DNA of 64,000 bases from Sulfolobus tengchongensis. Lineage in GTDB: Archaea; Thermoproteota; Thermoprotei_A; Sulfolobales; Sulfolobaceae. Within the stretch, counting starts at the first letter, position 1. Each line of letters opens with the position of its first letter. The stretch is taken from the NCBI RefSeq assembly GCF_036967215.1, contig NZ_CP146016.1, positions 1,985,337 to 2,049,336 on the forward strand, read 5' to 3'. This document shows positions 36,937-46,700 of the stretch, piece after piece. Below the pieces are notes generated by a model. That model saw only the letters and a program-made list of their open reading frames with translations. It was not told the DNA's origin and did not search any database. A program made the translations under genes and the position numbers.

Positions 36937-38124
36937 TCACACACCGTATCTCTTCCAGGTCCCTTTAACTACCCAAACTGGTTCTTCCAATACTTCTAAT
37001 GGAATTGGTTCAGCTCGCAACTCTTCTATTAGCTTCTCGTTAATTGATACTCCTATTCCGGGCTTATCTGGTACTTTAACGTGACTTGATTCAACTGGAG
37101 TCTCATTATATACTAAGTCCCTTTTCCATTGAGGGAACCAATCGTAAAAGTTTTCAAGTAAGTATAAATTCTGTGTTACTGCACTTACTTGAATCGACAC
37201 AGCATTTTGAATTGAACCAAATGCGTTATGAAACGCTACTTCTACGTCACTAGCTTCGGCTATTTTTATAACGTTTTTAGTTACTGTTACACCACCTATA
37301 TTAGTTAAATCTGGTTGTAAGATATCCACTAACCCTTCCTCAATATAAAATGACGCCTCTTTTTCGCTTATCAGTCTCTCACCTAACGCGACTCTTAGAG
37401 AGGTACGACTCTTATACTTCTTTAGTCCAATTACATCTTCATGATGAACTGGCTCTTCCATAAATCCTGGATTGTATTTTTCTAATCTTTTAGCTATCAT
37501 AATTGCGGAGTTAGCGTTGAATCTGCCATGATGCTCTATCAAAATATCAACGTTATCACCGACGGCTTCTCTAACAGCCTTTACTCTTTCCTCGGCTTCT
37601 ACTAATCCCTTTTCGTCTATCCAATCATAATACGGACCAAATGGATCGAACTTCAAAGCTCTATAACCCTTCTTTACTACTTCCTTAGCCTTCTCTGCAA
37701 AATCCTCTGGAGTTACACAATCTTGATACCAACCATTAGCATATACTGGAACTTTATCTCTAACCTTTCCACCTAGTAATTTGTAAATTGGAGCACCTAG
37801 CTCTTTTCCTATTATATCCCATGATGCAATATCAATAGCACTGGTTGCTGTAGCTGACTCGAAAGATCTAGCTAGATAGAAATCCTGCTTATACCACTCG
37901 TGGTAATTCTTTTCAACTTCCTCTACTTCTCTTCCTATATAACCCTTAGCCACTTGCTTAATTGCATTATATACTGATATAACTCTTAACGTGGGTACTG
38001 CTTCGCCATAACCTACGGCTCCATTTTCAGTTATAACTCTTACAACTATCATTGTAGAAGCCCAAGTTGCACTGCCTTTCTCTTTAGAGGTAAGTACTAT
38101 CGGTTCTACTTCTCTTATCTTCAT
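36937..38124 (-). CDS. gad: Gluconate/galactonate dehydratase
   Basis: A 395-residue enolase-superfamily enzyme (mandelate racemase group). Metal-site and catalytic segments are visible as [20 protein letters not shown] and [11 protein letters not shown], with the C-terminal histidine region [11 protein letters not shown]. It dehydrates D-gluconate and D-galactonate to KDG/KDGal and leads the operon gad-kdgA-kdgK-gapN. A TATA-like element (38144-38155, minus strand) lies 25 bases before the ATG, so the transcript is probably leaderless. Matches S. solfataricus SSO3198. Confidence 0.93.
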   Translation of the reverse strand: MKIREVEPIVLTSKEKGSATWASTMIVVRVITENGAVGYGEAVPTLRVISVYNAIKQVAKGYIGREVEEVEKNYHEWYKQDFYLARSFESATATSAIDIASWDIIGKELGAPIYKLLGGKVRDKVPVYANGWYQDCVTPEDFAEKAKEVVKKGYRALKFDPFGPYYDWIDEKGLVEAEERVKAVREAVGDNVDILIEHHGRFNANSAIMIAKRLEKYNPGFMEEPVHHEDVIGLKKYKSRTSLRVALGERLISEKEASFYIEEGLVDILQPDLTNIGGVTVTKNVIKIAEASDVEVAFHNAFGSIQNAVSIQVSAVTQNLYLLENFYDWFPQWKRDLVYNETPVESSHVKVPDKPGIGVSINEKLIEELRAEPIPLEVLEEPVWVVKGTWKRYGV

Positions 38125-38127
38125 AAG

Positions 38128-38155
38128 CTATATTTTGGGGAGAAAAATATAAACT
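38128..38155. promoter_or_regulatory. Interleaved divergent TATA boxes at the Entner-Doudoroff operon
   Basis: The 37-bp gap holds ctatatttt (38128-38136), 30 bases before the plus-strand ATG 38162, and the minus-strand box gtttatatttt (about 38144-38155), 25 bases before the gad ATG 38124. The ggggag between them is the only GC-rich part of the gap. Confidence 0.5.
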
Positions 38156-38161
38156 TGAGAG

Positions 38162-38548
38162 ATGCGAAATATTAGTGACAAGGATATAATAAAAATTATA
38201 GGCTATATTATAAGAGCTATTTTATTATTTGGTATAGGAGTCGAAATAGTAGTAACAATATACGATATTGTGACTAGCGTAATTGCCCATAATATATCAA
38301 CATTAACTAATACAACAATAACTGGACCTTTACTAATCCTAGTTATTATAGAACTTTATATCGCAATTAATAATTATCTTTTAGGGAAAGAAAGAAGTAT
38401 AACAAACGTTATAGATGCAGGTATTTCCTTCTTCGTTAGAGAGATTATCCTTGAGTTATTTTCTGAAAGTTATGATGTGACCAAATTACTTATCCTTGCA
38501 GGAATAGTTGGCATATTAGCTTTCTCAAGATTTATATCAAATAAATAA
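38162..38548 (+). CDS. PsiE-like small membrane protein
   Basis: A 128-residue protein with about four hydrophobic helices. The order of helices, with an acidic residue in ILVIIELYIAINNYL and a SFFVREIILELF segment, resembles the phosphate-starvation-inducible PsiE family, though my recognition is only moderate. It diverges from the gad operon across a 37-bp gap with interleaved promoters. Its 3' end overlaps a convergent GIY-YIG gene by 12 bases. Confidence 0.5.
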   Translation: MRNISDKDIIKIIGYIIRAILLFGIGVEIVVTIYDIVTSVIAHNISTLTNTTITGPLLILVIIELYIAINNYLLGKERSITNVIDAGISFFVREIILELFSESYDVTKLLILAGIVGILAFSRFISNK

Positions 38549-38917
38549 CAATTTACGTAAATCATCAACTAGAAATAAATGAGATAAATTTTCCCTATCA
38601 TCACTAGATCCAAAATCCTTAATGTAATCATGCATATGCAGGAACAAAGCAGAGGCTACTTCTTTTTCTTCTCTATTCAGAATTAAAACTGCTATTGTCT
38701 CACAATCACTATTACTGGTTAAGAAATCGATATGCCAGTGAAACTTATTCTTTATTTTAGACAGATGCCTTTCTATTCTTCTATTACAATATTTTCCACA
38801 AGAGCCCACATACGCGTAAATCCCTCTCTTTATAAGAAAAATTTTATTACTCTTAGTCCTTATTTTAACATCTTTATTGCAACGTATAAGTAAAATATAG
38901 CTCTTCTGTTGTCTCAT
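38537..38917 (-). CDS. GIY-YIG domain protein (DUF123 type)
   Basis: A 126-residue protein with the archaeal DUF123 form of the GIY-YIG nuclease fold: [22 protein letters not shown] contains the GIY...YVG core with its following arginines, and FHWHIDFL is the conserved HWHID segment of this branch. A phosphodiesterase activity on DNA or RNA is possible; the biological role of DUF123 proteins is not known to me. Its start overlaps the stop of the sulfite-oxidase-like gene by four bases, so the two are translationally coupled. Confidence 0.75.
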   Translation of the reverse strand: MRQQKSYILLIRCNKDVKIRTKSNKIFLIKRGIYAYVGSCGKYCNRRIERHLSKIKNKFHWHIDFLTSNSDCETIAVLILNREEKEVASALFLHMHDYIKDFGSSDDRENLSHLFLVDDLRKLLFI

Positions 38918-39513
38918 ATTACTGGTCTTCTTCTTAAGTGCTTTCCGCCTTGACCTTTAAATCTCTCTTCTTCCCAAACGTTTCCTCTCTCATGATATCC
39001 TCTTTCTTCCCAATAACCGTCAACGTAGTCTTTTAAGAATTCAACTTCAGTCAACCATTTTGCACTTTTCCACGCATATAAATGAGGAATGATAGGCCTA
39101 GCAGGAAAACCGTGTTTTAAAGGTATTTTTTCTCCATTCATAAATAACGCTATGATAACGTTATCTTTTAATAAATCTTCATATGGCACAATTGTCGTAT
39201 ATCCATCTAAACTATAAAACATCACCCAGTTTACTCCTTCTTTAACGCCTGCCATTTCTACTAACAATTTAAATGGAATTCCCTCCCATTTCACACTTTT
39301 GACAGACCAGCCAGTAACGCAATGAAAATCCTCTACTATTTCCTTCCTAGGTAATTTCAATAATTCTTCATAAGTGAATGAGAGCGGTTTCTGAACTTCT
39401 CCACTAACCTTAAACCTATATGTTTCTAAGTTAACCTCTGGGATTCCAAACTCAGCATAAATAATAAAGTTCTTTATATATTTTTGATTTGGTGGTTTCT
39501 GAACTTCTTGCAT
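38914..39513 (-). CDS. Sulfite oxidase-like molybdopterin protein, soluble
   Basis: A 199-residue protein of the sulfite oxidase/MsrP (YedY) molybdopterin fold. The molybdenum-ligating cysteine is C65 in [10 protein letters not shown], preceded by [11 protein letters not shown] and followed by [13 protein letters not shown]; the second half has [18 protein letters not shown], the cofactor-binding arginine/proline loop. There is no signal peptide, unlike MsrP, and no heme or dimerisation domain, so it is a minimal cytoplasmic form. It may oxidise sulfite or reduce a sulfoxide; not determinable. Coupled by a 4-base overlap to a GIY-YIG gene. Confidence 0.83.
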   Translation of the reverse strand: MQEVQKPPNQKYIKNFIIYAEFGIPEVNLETYRFKVSGEVQKPLSFTYEELLKLPRKEIVEDFHCVTGWSVKSVKWEGIPFKLLVEMAGVKEGVNWVMFYSLDGYTTIVPYEDLLKDNVIIALFMNGEKIPLKHGFPARPIIPHLYAWKSAKWLTEVEFLKDYVDGYWEERGYHERGNVWEEERFKGQGGKHLRRRPVI

Positions 39514-39562
39514 AATAAGATATTAGAAAGAACGTTTAAAAAGATGCATTAGTAAAAACTAA

Positions 39563-41323
39563 CTATTCTGTCCTTTTAATCATATTTACCTCCTGCATAT
39601 ATGCCTTCATTATTGAGTCATACGTAAGAATTCCTAGGAATTCTCCTTTATTACTGAGTACTGCAACCCACCTAGTTTTATTATTAGCCATTATTTCTAA
39701 TGCCTGCTCTAACGTTGAAGTTAATAATACATAAGCAGACCCCTTAGTTAAATACTTACCTACAGTATCTTCTGATTTAGCTTTTTCTAAGTCCCTTAAA
39801 TACACTAGCCCTAGAAAAGTATTATTATGATCGATTACCGGCAAACTCATAAAATTGTTTTCAAACATTATTTTAATTGCTTTATCTACCTTATCATTTA
39901 TATAAACACTTATATTTTCTAGTTCACATTTCTCTACTTTTATAGACTCCATAACTGGAATCTCGTATTCAGCCTTATGTGCAGGAGAATCCTTTCTCGT
40001 TGGGAGTTGCGAAATATATATTGTATTTCCACCAGAAATCAAATAAGAAATTGCGACCGCAATCATAGCCCCAGGTAATAACTGAAGGCTTGATGTCATT
40101 TCCGTGACCATTATTAAAACTGATAATGGAGCCTTACCAGCACCAGCGAAGAAAGCCATCATACCTATGATTACAAATGGTGCGATATTTGGCACAACGT
40201 TAGGAAAGAGATAATGGAAAAGCAATCCGACACTAGCACCTAAATAGGCACCTATAAATAAGCCAGGGGCAAATACTCCTCCACTGCCTCCAGAACCTAC
40301 CGAAAATGAAGTGGCAATGATCTTTATAAAAGGAAGTAGAACTATTAAGAGAATTGGTGGAATAACTGGAGAATACATTACAGAAAACTTTCCGTATTCG
40401 ACAAGGTTTATCCATCCATATCCGACTCCAAGTACTTCGGGTGCTAATAGACCAATAAAGCCAGTTATTGCACCACCAATAGCTGGCTTAACATGATTAG
40501 GAATATTAAGTCTCTTAAAGACTTTATTAATACCGTAGAAAGTTTTAGGGTATAGAATAGCCATTAAACCCGCAATTAGCCCTAGTACAGCATACATCGG
40601 TAACCTAAGTGGATTAAAAACCCCAGTGTAGTATCCAAACACTGGGGTAAAGCCAAATATACTGCCAAAGATTGTATATCCAATTGCAGAGGCAATAATA
40701 GATGGATAGATCACTTCTGGTTCTATATCCCTTTTATAAAGGATCTCAGCTGAGAGAATTGCACCGCCAATAGGTGTTTTAAATATTGTCCCTATACCAG
40801 CTCCTATACCTACAGCTAAAGCTATTCTCCTATCTTCCGGACTAAGACGTAGCAAATCAGCTATAACTGAGCCTACACCAGCTGAGAATTGCGCAGTCGG
40901 GCCTTCCCTACCCGCACTACCTCCAGAACCTATAGTTATAGACGATGCTATGATCTTTACTGGGATCACAATCCATCTCACTTTTCCTTGAAAATAATGA
41001 TAAGCCCTTATCGCCGAGTCCGTGCCATGACCCTCTGCCTCAGGAGCCAATGTATATACAATAATACCAGATAGTAACCCGCCAATAGCTGTCGAAACTG
41101 GAATAAGTAAATATCTTCCTGGATTAAAAATAAAATTTAACGTACCTCCTTCTCCAAGGGGCTTAGGATAGCTCATCCCCACAAAATTAGATAAAAATAA
41201 ACTCTCGAAAAAATGAAGAAGAAGATAAAAGGAAGTTGCAGCTAGTCCAGCCACTATCCCTAAAATAATTCCAAGGATAAGCCATTTCTCAAAATAAGGC
41301 AATGATGATAGATTTCTCATCAT
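39563..41323 (-). CDS. ClC-type chloride transporter with CBS domains
   Basis: About 586 residues. The ClC membrane domain shows [14 protein letters not shown], with the gating glutamate in REGP, and [17 protein letters not shown], the two anion-site signatures; a pair of CBS domains ([16 protein letters not shown]-like start and [19 protein letters not shown]) forms the C-terminus. The intact gating glutamate suggests a Cl-/H+ exchanger rather than a channel. A longer frame begins with TTG at 41365, but a TATA-like cacttaagg (41346-41354) lies 27 bases before ATG 41323, which I prefer. Confidence 0.87.
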   Translation of the reverse strand: MMRNLSSLPYFEKWLILGIILGIVAGLAATSFYLLLHFFESLFLSNFVGMSYPKPLGEGGTLNFIFNPGRYLLIPVSTAIGGLLSGIIVYTLAPEAEGHGTDSAIRAYHYFQGKVRWIVIPVKIIASSITIGSGGSAGREGPTAQFSAGVGSVIADLLRLSPEDRRIALAVGIGAGIGTIFKTPIGGAILSAEILYKRDIEPEVIYPSIIASAIGYTIFGSIFGFTPVFGYYTGVFNPLRLPMYAVLGLIAGLMAILYPKTFYGINKVFKRLNIPNHVKPAIGGAITGFIGLLAPEVLGVGYGWINLVEYGKFSVMYSPVIPPILLIVLLPFIKIIATSFSVGSGGSGGVFAPGLFIGAYLGASVGLLFHYLFPNVVPNIAPFVIIGMMAFFAGAGKAPLSVLIMVTEMTSSLQLLPGAMIAVAISYLISGGNTIYISQLPTRKDSPAHKAEYEIPVMESIKVEKCELENISVYINDKVDKAIKIMFENNFMSLPVIDHNNTFLGLVYLRDLEKAKSEDTVGKYLTKGSAYVLLTSTLEQALEIMANNKTRWVAVLSNKGEFLGILTYDSIMKAYMQEVNMIKRTE

Positions 41324-41383
41324 AGAATTGTTAGAGAAATTGTGGCACTTAAGGTTTTTGAACAAATCCTCTAATTAAATTTA

Positions 41384-41395
41384 TAGGTGACATCT
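41384..41395 (+). repeat. 12-bp direct repeat, left copy (target duplication)
   Basis: The sequence taggtgacatct occurs here and again at 41496-41507, flanking a 100-bp segment with inverted ends. This is the expected footprint of transposition. Confidence 0.65.
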
Positions 41396-41495
41396 GCTTT
41401 GTAGGGGTATTTATAAGCTATCTGGTTTGTTACGTTATTTATACTACGAGGAGAATATGAAAAAGTAAAGTAAGTTTTGAAAAACCCCCACAAAG
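41396..41495. mobile_element. MITE-like 100-bp insertion
   Basis: The segment begins gctttgtaggggtattt and ends aaaaacccccacaaag; its ends match as inverted repeats at 14 of 16 positions. It is bounded by the 12-bp direct repeat taggtgacatct. It has no room for a transposase and so would be a non-autonomous element mobilised in trans. A 12-bp duplication would fit an IS4-like parent, but the parent is not in this window. It sits in the divergent gap between the ClC gene and acetyl-CoA synthetase; otherwise this 380-bp gap shows only promoter-like AT-rich sequence. Confidence 0.6.
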
Positions 41496-41507
41496 TAGGT
41501 GACATCT
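41496..41507 (+). repeat. 12-bp direct repeat, right copy (target duplication)
   Basis: Second copy of taggtgacatct, immediately after the right inverted end of the MITE-like segment. Confidence 0.65.
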
Positions 41508-41703
41508 ATTATTTTTGCATTCCAATTTACTGTTTACGACGCATTAAAAAAATAGAACTAGAATTAAGTTTATTACATTAGGAAAAGTGAAAAAGATCAC
41601 TCATTTCCATATTTCTAATTATTCCTTTTATTTTAACTTTATCACTAACAATAATTCTAAGTAAAACTTTTTAGTATGGTATAAACAATTTATATGATAC
41701 TAT

Positions 41704-43662
41704 ATGGGAGAGAAAATTATCGAAAATCTTAAGGAGGTTGAAGAAAAAATAGACTATAATGTCAGACTTTATAAGGAAATATATAAAGAGAGCATACAAA
41801 ATCCATCAATTTTCTGGAGTAAATTAGCTGAGGAACTTATAGGCTGGTTTGAGCCATGGAGGGAAGTCTTTAAGCACGAAACAGTAACTAAATGGTTTAT
41901 AGGTGGAAAGTTAAATGCAAGCTATAACGCAATTGATAGACATCTAAATACTGACAAAAAATTTAAAGCAGCAATAATTTGGGAGTCGGAAAAAGGAGAG
42001 AAAAAAGAACTCACCTACCAAGATCTATTTTATGAAGTTAATAGATGGGCTAACGCATTAAGGCAATTAGGGGTAAAAAAAGGAGATAGGGTTACAATAT
42101 ATATGCCCTTAACCCCTGAAGGAATATTAGCAATGTTGGCGTGTGCGCGAATAGGTGCTATCCATAGCGTAGTTTTTGCGGGATTTGGATCGCAAGCACT
42201 AGCTGATAGAATTGCTGATGCACAATCAAAAGTAGTTATAACTACTGATGGCTATTGTAGAAGAGGAAAACTTATAGAACTTAAAAAGACTGTAGATGAA
42301 GCCTTAGAAAAATTACATAACAACCCAGTAAAACATGTTATTGTATTCAGAAGGAGTGGCGTTGAAATTCAATATAAGGAAAATAGAGATATTTATTTTG
42401 ACGAAATAGGAAAATACAAATATGTTGAGCCAGAGCCAATTGAGTCAACACACCCCCTATTCATACTTTACACGTCGGGGACTACAGGTAAACCGAAAGG
42501 AATAGTACATTCTACTGGCGGGTATCTAGTAGGTACAGCTACAATGTTATTATGGAGTTATGGACTAAGTCAAGATAATGACGTATTATTTAACACTTCT
42601 GATATAGGCTGGATAGTAGGTCACTCCTACATAACGTATTCTCCCTTAGTTATGGGTAAGACAGTAATTATATACGAGAGTGCGCCAGATTACCCGTATC
42701 CAGATAAATGGGCTGAATTAATAGAAAAATATAGGGCTACTACGTTTGGGACTTCCGCGACTTTTCTAAGATATCTAATGAGATACAATGAAGAGTACTT
42801 CAAAAACCATGACTTATCATCACTTAGAATTTTGGTAACAAATGGTGAACCATTAAATTATGCACCGTGGAAATTTGGACTAGAAATAATAGGTAAAGGT
42901 AAAATCTATATCTCACACCAATGGTGGCAGACTGAAACGGGCGCGCCAAATCTGGGATACATGCCAGGTTATCCTATATTTTTACCAATGAAGTCTGGTC
43001 CGGCATGTGGGTTCCCATTACCGGGTAGTAAAATAAAGGTGTTAGATGAAAACGGAAATATGACGAAACCCAGAGAAAGAGGTTATCTAGTAATGGAACC
43101 ACCTTTCCCACCATCTATGATGATAGGAATGTGGAACGATGAAGGAAATGAAAGATTAATAAAGACGTATTTTAGTAAGTTCCCTAACTTGTACTACACT
43201 GGTGATTTTGCTATGATAGATGAAGATGGATACGTGTGGGTCTCTGGAAGAGCGGATGAAACTCTAAAAATTGCAGGCCATAGAATAGGTGCAGGTGAGG
43301 TCGAATCTGCGATAACTTCACATCCTGCAGTAGCTGAAGCTGCAGTAGTTGGCGTACCAGATCCAATAAAAGGAGAAATAGCCCATGCATTTGTCGTTTT
43401 AAAGCAAGGCTATACTCCAAATGATGAACTAGCTAAAGATATACAAGATCATGTGAGAAAAGTTATGGGATCAATAGTGATAATAGAGATTCATTTCGTC
43501 AACGCCTTACCAAAAACCAGATCTGGAAAAGTAATGAGGAGAGTTATAAAAGCCGTAATAACTGGAGCCACTGTAGGAGACCTTTCCACATTAGAGGATG
43601 AAGCATCAATGGACGAGATAAAAAGAGCTATAGAGAAGTTAAAAAACCAATTAGGTCCATGA
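41704..43662 (+). CDS. acs: Acetyl-CoA synthetase (AMP-forming)
   Basis: A 652-residue acyl-adenylate-forming enzyme. The P-loop-like motif is [17 protein letters not shown] near residue 256; the adenine/acetate region shows [27 protein letters not shown] and [15 protein letters not shown] form the hinge; the acyl-transfer lysine is in [11 protein letters not shown] near residue 605. Length and tryptophan-containing acetate pocket fit acetyl- or propionyl-CoA synthetase. It makes acetyl-CoA from acetate, ATP and CoA. The 3' end overlaps the convergent glucose dehydrogenase gene by 12 bases, the arrangement of SSO3203/SSO3204. Confidence 0.9.
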   Translation: MGEKIIENLKEVEEKIDYNVRLYKEIYKESIQNPSIFWSKLAEELIGWFEPWREVFKHETVTKWFIGGKLNASYNAIDRHLNTDKKFKAAIIWESEKGEKKELTYQDLFYEVNRWANALRQLGVKKGDRVTIYMPLTPEGILAMLACARIGAIHSVVFAGFGSQALADRIADAQSKVVITTDGYCRRGKLIELKKTVDEALEKLHNNPVKHVIVFRRSGVEIQYKENRDIYFDEIGKYKYVEPEPIESTHPLFILYTSGTTGKPKGIVHSTGGYLVGTATMLLWSYGLSQDNDVLFNTSDIGWIVGHSYITYSPLVMGKTVIIYESAPDYPYPDKWAELIEKYRATTFGTSATFLRYLMRYNEEYFKNHDLSSLRILVTNGEPLNYAPWKFGLEIIGKGKIYISHQWWQTETGAPNLGYMPGYPIFLPMKSGPACGFPLPGSKIKVLDENGNMTKPRERGYLVMEPPFPPSMMIGMWNDEGNERLIKTYFSKFPNLYYTGDFAMIDEDGYVWVSGRADETLKIAGHRIGAGEVESAITSHPAVAEAAVVGVPDPIKGEIAHAFVVLKQGYTPNDELAKDIQDHVRKVMGSIVIIEIHFVNALPKTRSGKVMRRVIKAVITGATVGDLSTLEDEASMDEIKRAIEKLKNQLGP

Positions 43663-44733
43663 GATAACCGTTTTTATTTCTCCTTTAGGTTTTGCATACA
43701 ACACATCTGGCGCTTCTTCTGGCTTAACAACTTTAGTCACCATTTTATTTAGCAATGAAGGATATCTATATTTCCAGACAGTTAGAAAATTTACTCCATC
43801 TTCAAAGTCTTTCTTGCTAGCATTTACACTTCCAAATAGTAGTACGTTATTTTCCACAAGAAATGTAACTAATTCGGCAGTTATTTCAGATGCTTCTCCC
43901 CCAGTTGTTCCAAATAAAATTAAAGCAGAGTTCTTATTTAGCTTATTTAACAGCGGAATGAAGGCAGAGGGATGTCCAGAGGTATCTATCAATACGTCTA
44001 TATTAGTGGAGATGGATTCTTTTTTTATATTAATAAAATTCGCACCCATTTGCCTAGCAATTTCTAATTCAATTGGAGATGGATCTCTTTTGTTCAAAAT
44101 CGTCACGTTAAAGTTTTGAGATGAGAAAATTAGCGAAAACAATAGTCCTATTGGCCCAGATCCTATTATCACAGCATTCCTGCAGTCATAACTTCCATCT
44201 TTACACCACCATATCATTCTCCTTTGCGTCTGCATTAGCTCGTTATATGCCTTAACAACATTGGATAAGGGTTCAAGTAAAATAGCTACGTCAACTATTT
44301 CTGAGGGAATCTTAATCAAATACTCCTCGTCGTCTATAAACATTTCTCGCATAAATCCGTCTAAACCTCTAATTCCTGCCTCAACGAATTCTCCTGTTTC
44401 ACAAAAATCTTGCCTTCCAGATAAACAGTTTGAGCACTTACCACAACCTCTTCTTACAATGGAGACAACGTAATCTCCCTTTTTGAATCTAAGTACTTTA
44501 GATCCAGTTTCAACAATTTGGCCTAAGTTTTCATGCCCTAAAACTAAACTATTTTTACCAGCCGGAGGTCTTGAAAATTTTAGTAAACCAGAGACAATAC
44601 CCCTATCAGTTCCACAAATACCATTAGCTATTGTCTTTATCAAAGCCTGCTTCTCGCCTATAGATTTAACATCGTATTCTATTTCTCTTACTTCGACACC
44701 TTTATTTGGAGGATTAACAACTATTGCCTTCAT
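43651..44733 (-). CDS. Glucose dehydrogenase 2 (zinc MDR family)
   Basis: A 360-residue medium-chain alcohol dehydrogenase of the archaeal glucose dehydrogenase type. From ATG 44733 (MKAIVVNPP), zinc and catalytic residues are C40 (GICGTD), H67-E68 (GHEN) and the structural-zinc cysteines C97, C100, C103 and C111. The nucleotide fold is [14 protein letters not shown]. It oxidises glucose and other sugars to lactones with NAD(P)+, the first Entner-Doudoroff step; the locus corresponds to GDH-2 (SSO3204). The open frame extends 30 codons upstream into the Nudix gene, but those residues are not family-like, so the shorter start is chosen; a TATA-like gtttaaatact lies upstream of it. Confidence 0.87.
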   Translation of the reverse strand: MKAIVVNPPNKGVEVREIEYDVKSIGEKQALIKTIANGICGTDRGIVSGLLKFSRPPAGKNSLVLGHENLGQIVETGSKVLRFKKGDYVVSIVRRGCGKCSNCLSGRQDFCETGEFVEAGIRGLDGFMREMFIDDEEYLIKIPSEIVDVAILLEPLSNVVKAYNELMQTQRRMIWWCKDGSYDCRNAVIIGSGPIGLLFSLIFSSQNFNVTILNKRDPSPIELEIARQMGANFINIKKESISTNIDVLIDTSGHPSAFIPLLNKLNKNSALILFGTTGGEASEITAELVTFLVENNVLLFGSVNASKKDFEDGVNFLTVWKYRYPSLLNKMVTKVVKPEEAPDVLYAKPKGEIKTVISWT

Positions 44734-44755
44734 AAAAATAAATACAGTATTTAAA

Positions 44756-45205
44756 CTATTTAAAGATACAAGATCCACCATCAAATTTTTCCCAATTGTT
44801 TGAAAAATAAAACTCACACTCAATCTTCCTTCCCTCTATAACTAAAGGTACCCAATGTTTGTCATCTTCCCACATCTTATCATAAGGGATCTCATCAATG
44901 TTAACCCAAATTGGTATTGCTTCGTCGGTTTCCATCGGAATACCTTCAAACTTTCTAACTATGTAAACTTCCATGGTCTCAGCGTCTTCCCCATCAACCT
45001 TAAATAAAATCTTACCAGCGCATTCAACTTCTTTAGCAATTAGCATTGTTTCTTCTTTAAGTTCTCTAATTGCGCATTCTTTTCCATTTTCACCATGTTC
45101 AACCTTACCTCCCGGAAACGAGAATAATCCCCTTCCTAGTCCTCTTTTCTTATATATCATCAAGATTTTATCTTTATTAAGAACTAATGTAATACACGTG
45201 TACAT
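44756..45205 (-). CDS. Nudix hydrolase, MTH1/MutT-like
   Basis: A 149-residue Nudix protein. [14 protein letters not shown] leads into the Nudix box, G-x5-E-x7-RELKEET, but the last conserved glycine is methionine (EETMLI in place of EExGU). The tail with [18 protein letters not shown] resembles MTH1/8-oxo-dGTPase proteins, which clear oxidised nucleotides. The metal-binding glutamates are all present, so activity is likely despite the change. It is divergent from the CBS gene with only 34 bases between starts, and lies 22 bases before glucose dehydrogenase 2 on the same strand. Confidence 0.8.
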   Translation of the reverse strand: MYTCITLVLNKDKILMIYKKRGLGRGLFSFPGGKVEHGENGKECAIRELKEETMLIAKEVECAGKILFKVDGEDAETMEVYIVRKFEGIPMETDEAIPIWVNIDEIPYDKMWEDDKHWVPLVIEGRKIECEFYFSNNWEKFDGGSCIFK

Positions 45206-45210
45206 ATACT

Positions 45211-45218
45211 TTTATAAA
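45211..45218 (+). promoter_or_regulatory. TATA box for the CBS-domain gene
   Basis: The sequence tttataaa is centred 26 bases before GTG 45240. It decides that start over the much longer upstream open frame, whose first 89 codons are antisense to the Nudix gene. Confidence 0.6.
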
Positions 45219-45239
45219 GTAAGGAGACGGATAATAAAT

Positions 45240-46073
45240 GTGAATATAGAAACTTTAATGATAAGAAATCCTCCAATAGTGTCTAAGGAAGATAAGCTAA
45301 TTAGTGCATTTAAGAAAATTAACGAAGGAGGAATAGGCAGAATTATTATAGCAAATGAGAAAATTGAAGGATTAATAACTACTAGAGATCTGCTATCATC
45401 TGCAGTAAATTACTGTAAAGATATCTGCACTCAAGGCGATTTGTATCGCATATCTTCATCACCGGTTACTGATTATATGACTCCTAATCCTATTACAGTA
45501 TATAATAACACTGATATATTTACTGCAATAAATATAATGGTTACAAGAAATTTTGGATCGCTACCAGTTGTTGATATTAATGATAGACCTATAGGAATAG
45601 TTACTGAGAGAGAATTTTTATTGCTTTATAGAGATCTAAGCGAGGTATTTCCCGTCAAGGTTTTTATGACAAGTAAAGTACAGACTATCTATAAGGAGGT
45701 TAGGCTAGATCAAGCAGTAAGATTAATGATGAAGAGAGGTTTTAGAAGATTACCTGTAGTCGATGAAAATAATAAAATAATAGGAATAATAACTGCCGTT
45801 AATGCTATTAGACAATTAGCAAAGGCCGTGGATAAATTAGATCCAGATTACTTTTACAATAAAACGGTAAAGGACGTTATGGTAACGAGTTTAGTAACGA
45901 TCGACGAAATGGAATCCCTAAATAAGGCAGCAGCTGAAATGGTGGTAAGGCGAATAGGTTCTCTATTAATATTAAACAAGGATAATACTATAAAGGGAAT
46001 AATAACAGAGAGGGACTTGTTAATAGCTCTACATCATTTATTAGTAATGGAGAAATTTAAGGAAAAACTTTAA
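45240..46073 (+). CDS. Four-CBS-domain protein
   Basis: A 277-residue protein made of four CBS motifs in two Bateman modules: IETLMIRNPPIVSKEDKL, VTDYMTPNPITVYNNTD, VKVFMTSKVQTIYKEV and VKDVMVTSLVTIDEM mark the starts of the repeats, each followed by a G-x-LPVVD or equivalent strand and an IGIITxxN/D-type end. No catalytic domain is attached. CBS pairs bind adenine nucleotides and often regulate other proteins by energy state. The GTG start is set by a TATA box 26 bases upstream. ridA follows 24 bases downstream with its own TATA-like aatttaaat. Confidence 0.85.
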   Translation: MNIETLMIRNPPIVSKEDKLISAFKKINEGGIGRIIIANEKIEGLITTRDLLSSAVNYCKDICTQGDLYRISSSPVTDYMTPNPITVYNNTDIFTAINIMVTRNFGSLPVVDINDRPIGIVTEREFLLLYRDLSEVFPVKVFMTSKVQTIYKEVRLDQAVRLMMKRGFRRLPVVDENNKIIGIITAVNAIRQLAKAVDKLDPDYFYNKTVKDVMVTSLVTIDEMESLNKAAAEMVVRRIGSLLILNKDNTIKGIITERDLLIALHHLLVMEKFKEKL

Positions 46074-46097
46074 ACTAATTTAAATCTACTAGATCGC

Positions 46098-46478
46098 ATG
46101 AAGGAAATAATTTACACGGAGAAGGCTCCTAAGCCAATAGGTCCCTATTCTCAAGCAGTAAAAGTTGGAGATATACTTTACGTATCTGGTCAACTTCCAG
46201 TAGACCAAAAAACAAATGAAATCGTAGGTAAAACCATAGAAGAACAGACCACTAAAGTACTTGAAAATATAAAATCAATTTTGGAAACTGCTGGTTATAC
46301 ATTAGAAGATGTTACAATGTCTTTTGTATATCTAAAAGATCTAAAAGATTTTCAGAAATTTAACGAAGTATATTCTAGATATTTTACCCAGAAACAGCCA
46401 GCACGAGTTACGGTAGAAGTATCTAGATTACCAAGAGATGCATTAATAGAAATAGCGGTTATAGCTCAAAAGGGTTAA
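46098..46478 (+). CDS. ridA: RidA family enamine/imine deaminase
   Basis: A 126-residue RidA (YjgF/YER057c/UK114) protein of full length. [12 protein letters not shown] at the N-terminus, [10 protein letters not shown], and [12 protein letters not shown] with the substrate-binding arginine near residue 103, then [10 protein letters not shown], are the family signatures. It hydrolyses reactive enamine/imine intermediates released by PLP enzymes such as threonine dehydratase, and acts as a cytoplasmic trimer. A class III aminotransferase lies further downstream in the window, but no direct operon link is seen. Confidence 0.92.
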   Translation: MKEIIYTEKAPKPIGPYSQAVKVGDILYVSGQLPVDQKTNEIVGKTIEEQTTKVLENIKSILETAGYTLEDVTMSFVYLKDLKDFQKFNEVYSRYFTQKQPARVTVEVSRLPRDALIEIAVIAQKG

Positions 46479-46663
46479 GAAAAAATCTTTTTTAATAGTC
46501 TTTCTACGTGTGGGCAGTCTAGGTCAAATAGTTCATGATTTCCATGTTCAACGCAACTCGCTTGAATTGGCTTACCTTCTAATAGAACTACACTGGCTTC
46601 GTCGTCCTCCAATATTGTATATGCAAGCCCTTGGAACACTTTTCGGAATGAAGTTTCTGTCAT
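46475..46663 (-). CDS. Small Cys/His-containing protein (62 aa)
   Basis: A 62-residue soluble protein, family not recognised. It contains [21 protein letters not shown], a C-x2-H-x2-H-x6-C-x-H-like cluster that could bind a metal. A GGTGA ribosome site stands five bases before the ATG, and the minus-strand TATA-like tataaaataaaag lies upstream, supporting a real gene. It is convergent with ridA (4-base overlap) and starts 37 bases after the TPR-kinase gene ends, on the same strand. Confidence 0.5.
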   Translation of the reverse strand: MTETSFRKVFQGLAYTILEDDEASVVLLEGKPIQASCVEHGNHELFDLDCPHVERLLKKIFS

Positions 46664-46700
46664 TCTTTTTCACCGACTCTTTTATTTTATATAACTGTTG

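Noticed and set aside
41384-41507. CRISPR-like repeat pair
   Set aside because: Only two 12-bp copies, one 100-bp interval and inverted ends inside it; this fits a transposon footprint, not an array.
44734-44823. 30-codon N-terminal extension of glucose dehydrogenase 2
   Set aside because: The added residues are not family-like and overlap the Nudix gene; MKAIVV at 44733 is the normal N-terminus.
44973-45239. 89-codon 5' extension of the CBS-domain frame
   Set aside because: It is antisense to the Nudix gene and Ser/Pro-rich; a TATA box at 45211-45218 points to the GTG at 45240.
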